From Prorocentrum cordatum (taxonomy: Eukaryota > Sar > Dinophyceae > Prorocentrales > Prorocentraceae): DNA of 64,000 nt. The DNA lies in contig CAUYUJ010018457.1 of the NCBI GenBank assembly GCA_963575745.1, positions 140,398 to 204,397 on the forward strand, read 5' to 3'. A program made the position numbers and the translations under genes. Each line of letters opens with the position of its first letter. The first letter of the stretch is position 1. Shown here in pieces: positions 61,885 to 64,000 of this stretch. A model generated the notes under the pieces. It made no database searches. It worked only from the letters and a program-made list of their open reading frames with translations, and was not told the DNA's origin.

Positions 61885-64000
61885 CACGTCGCGTAGTCCT
61901 CCGTCCTGCGCGCCCTCTTGGCGCGGGGAGGTGTCGTTGGTCTGCGGCTGCCATCGCTGCTCTGCCGCTGCGCGGCGGCGCCGCGCGGCCCAGCGGGCGT
62001 GTCGCCCTGCGCGTCGCCCTGCGCGCCAAGAGGCACTGTAGTCCATCAGCTGAACGGCCAGAAGCAGGGTCGCCGGCGGCCGGGCGGGCGCCGCGGGCAG
62101 CCCGATGGCCCCATGGCGCATGAGAACATGAAGAGTGTTGGAAATCAGGATCGATCGGATCGGCTCTCTATATCCCAGAACTAAACCCCCCAATAGATCT
62201 GAGAAACCCCATGAGGTTTCACAGAGGCAGCACCGAACCCAGCTTTCGCTGCGTGACTTTCTCGCGAGTGCCATCCCCGCGGGGAAGGGCAATCGTGATA
62301 AGTCCGCGCTCTTGCCTCGTGCCTCTATCGAGTCTGCCTGTGTTCAACCGCCATTTCTTCCGACCAGCTTGGCCAGTCCTGACACTGTGATCGTGAATAC
62401 CACAGGCATCACGCATGTCCTCAATAGTGTAAGCCTTCTCGCCTTTATTGACACGAGCGGCTGTCATTTGGTGGTGGAACTTTACATCGCTCAAGAAACG
62501 CTGAACGAGATTAGCGAAAGGGTGGTATAGAGGTCTGTCGTCCTCAGTCTCGCCCATCAACCTGCAATAGTGTGCAGGAGGGGAGCCTGCTTCGACCCAC
62601 CTCTTATACCTGTCGTCAGCTTTCTTCGCCAATATCCTCAAGGAGTCCTTTTCCTTACCAGATACGGAGCGCTGACCCATCATCTGGACCTGCGCTCCGT
62701 CTGTCATGTACCTGGTGATGTCGTCCTGGGAGAGGGTCGTCTTGATCCAGTGGGTCAACTTCTGGAGGTATGCCAGGTCGCTCTCCGCGGCACCACCTTT
62801 GCCGGTAGCACCTACAGCGACAATATACTGCCAGCAGATATCACAAATTGTACCGTCACCTGCGACGATTCCGAGAGATAAGAAACGATCGCAATTCCGA
62901 CATCGCGCGATATCATGCTGGATCTCCTCTGGGGCCCCGGAGATCGCAAGGTGCTCACGGGGTCCCCAGCGGGTGTCGAGGCCGCTGGCGAGAACACGGC
63001 CGATCTGGTCCATGGCATCTCGATTGATCTCAGCGGTCGGACGGGAGGCGATCGATCGGCTCATCCCCTCTATCTCGATCCTAGACAATCTCTCCCCCGG
63101 TAGTCCTGCGTACCCGGAGGTGTCGTTGTCCGCAGTATCAGTAACACCATGGTGTATGTTGTCTGTACGGATGCGGTTAGCCTCTGCCTGCAAGATGGCC
63201 TCATTGTCGCCCATCTTGCGGTCGATCCTCTTTTTCTCGGCTATGATCTGTACCATGGTTTCTTGGTCTGGAGCTGCGGAAGCAACGCTGCCTGGGTCCC
63301 GGGGAATATCCTGCTCAGCGCCTGGATCGTCCTGATGAGGCGCGGCAGGTGTCTCCACCGGCTCCCGCCATACGGGAAAGCCTGGATTGCCATGTGTCTG
63401 GATACACTTTGCGAAGAGATCGCGCAACGTCTTGAGGGCAGGATGGTTCTGATAAATATCATCATTTGTAAAATCACCTAGCTCCTTGATGCTGTCCAAC
63501 AATATGATTTGGTACACTTTGGAAATCCATTGAAATATGCCTGTGGTCGATTCCTCAATGACCTCTGGGTCCAGGTAGTGTACTATCTTCTTGAAGAAAC
63601 GATCTGCACTGCAAATCGGTAAGTCGCGTGCCCATTTGTGGGTACGATTGTAATCCATGTGGTATATGTCTGTTTTTGGTCCAAATTGTATGTTAACACA
63701 ATCTTGTCCCTGCCAGTGTGTACCTCGATAATGTGTATCACTTTTAACATAGGTGAATCCACCAACAACTCCGACGTCCAGCGGTATATGCGGTGGTCGT
63801 AAGATTGCAAGATCCATCTTGTGCCATCCTCTGGGTCGTAGTCGGGGTGGTTGAGGAAGGTCTCTGGCGGGTCGATAATATTATCAAGGATGCTCGAGCC
63901 GATGTCTTCATCAGCGTGAATATCAGCCGATAAATCTGCCCTCATGGTATCATTGGCTGCTTTCTCCTCATCTGTGAGTGGTATGGTAGATATATCCACA
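61885..64000 (-). pseudogene. Damaged partial copy (copy 2) of the multi-ORF element, segments D-E
   Basis: Matches copy 1 from about 48096 to about 50208, with roughly nine in ten residues identical in segment E, including the CRNC...CDIC finger. Differences: D and E are joined (ADRFFKKIVHYLDPE where copy 1 has a TAG), about 28 bases are missing near 63690 so the frame of D breaks, the frame is lost again near 62230 before the Pro/Arg-rich linker, and homology ends abruptly at 61885 inside the RTEDYATW coding stretch. It runs off the right edge of the window, so the upstream segments are unseen. Confidence 0.8.

Noticed and set aside
1-64000. Dinoflagellate spliced-leader relic (ending in TTGGCTCAAG)
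   Set aside because: I looked for the leader or its truncated forms near gene starts and found only partial chance matches such as CGGGCTCAAG near 3470.

Overview
The window reads as nuclear DNA of a dinoflagellate, perhaps Prorocentrum-like. That attribution is an inference from several things: very high GC over most of the length, long minisatellites and microsatellites, retroelement remnants whose motifs resemble ones I recall from dinoflagellate genomes, an alveolin-like VPM repeat fragment, and GC-AG introns. There is no bacterial gene organisation and no rRNA, tRNA or CRISPR array. I could not run any search, so family names rest on motifs read by eye.

Layout. 1-18 kb is repeat-dominated: tandem arrays, trinucleotide tracts and a modular composite repeat (paired GAGACATCC-type motifs, a conserved ~200 bp block, a TG tract, a GC-rich minisatellite, a TCC or GAT tract) that recurs about six times. 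18.2-31.3 kb is a decayed Copia-type LTR retrotransposon on the minus strand, bounded by ~213 bp TG...CA direct repeats. A higher-order satellite (18.4-21.6 kb) lies between its Pol remnant and the left repeat. 31.3-36.8 kb is mostly unrecognised, except for a two-part minus-strand gene with PQCSTW and IEQPLGS motifs. 37.6-43.1 kb is a nearly intact LINE on the minus strand: ORF1, then an APE-type endonuclease in the same frame behind a single UGA-CGG, then a reverse transcriptase one frame away at an A7 run, ending in what reads as a circularly permuted RNase H. Inverted copies of the composite repeat flank the LINE and a frameshifted alveolin-like fragment (43.9-45.3 kb).

47.9-55.7 kb is a compact, lower-GC element with five minus-strand open segments (called A to E), separated by single stop codons, an overlapping stop/start and one frameshift. 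It carries a Tpt1/KptA-like ADP-ribosyltransferase lobe and a CxxC...CxxC zinc finger. A second, damaged copy runs from 61.9 kb off the window end. Between the copies (57.1-61.5 kb) lies an unrecognised low-GC gene pair; the second member is split by two introns that are almost pure poly-U in the transcript and both begin C|GCTTTTT.

All recognisable protein-coding material except a fragment near 1 kb is on the minus strand. The most interesting items are the permuted RNase H, the readthrough/frameshift layout of the LINE, the two-copy multi-ORF element, and the poly-U GC-AG introns.
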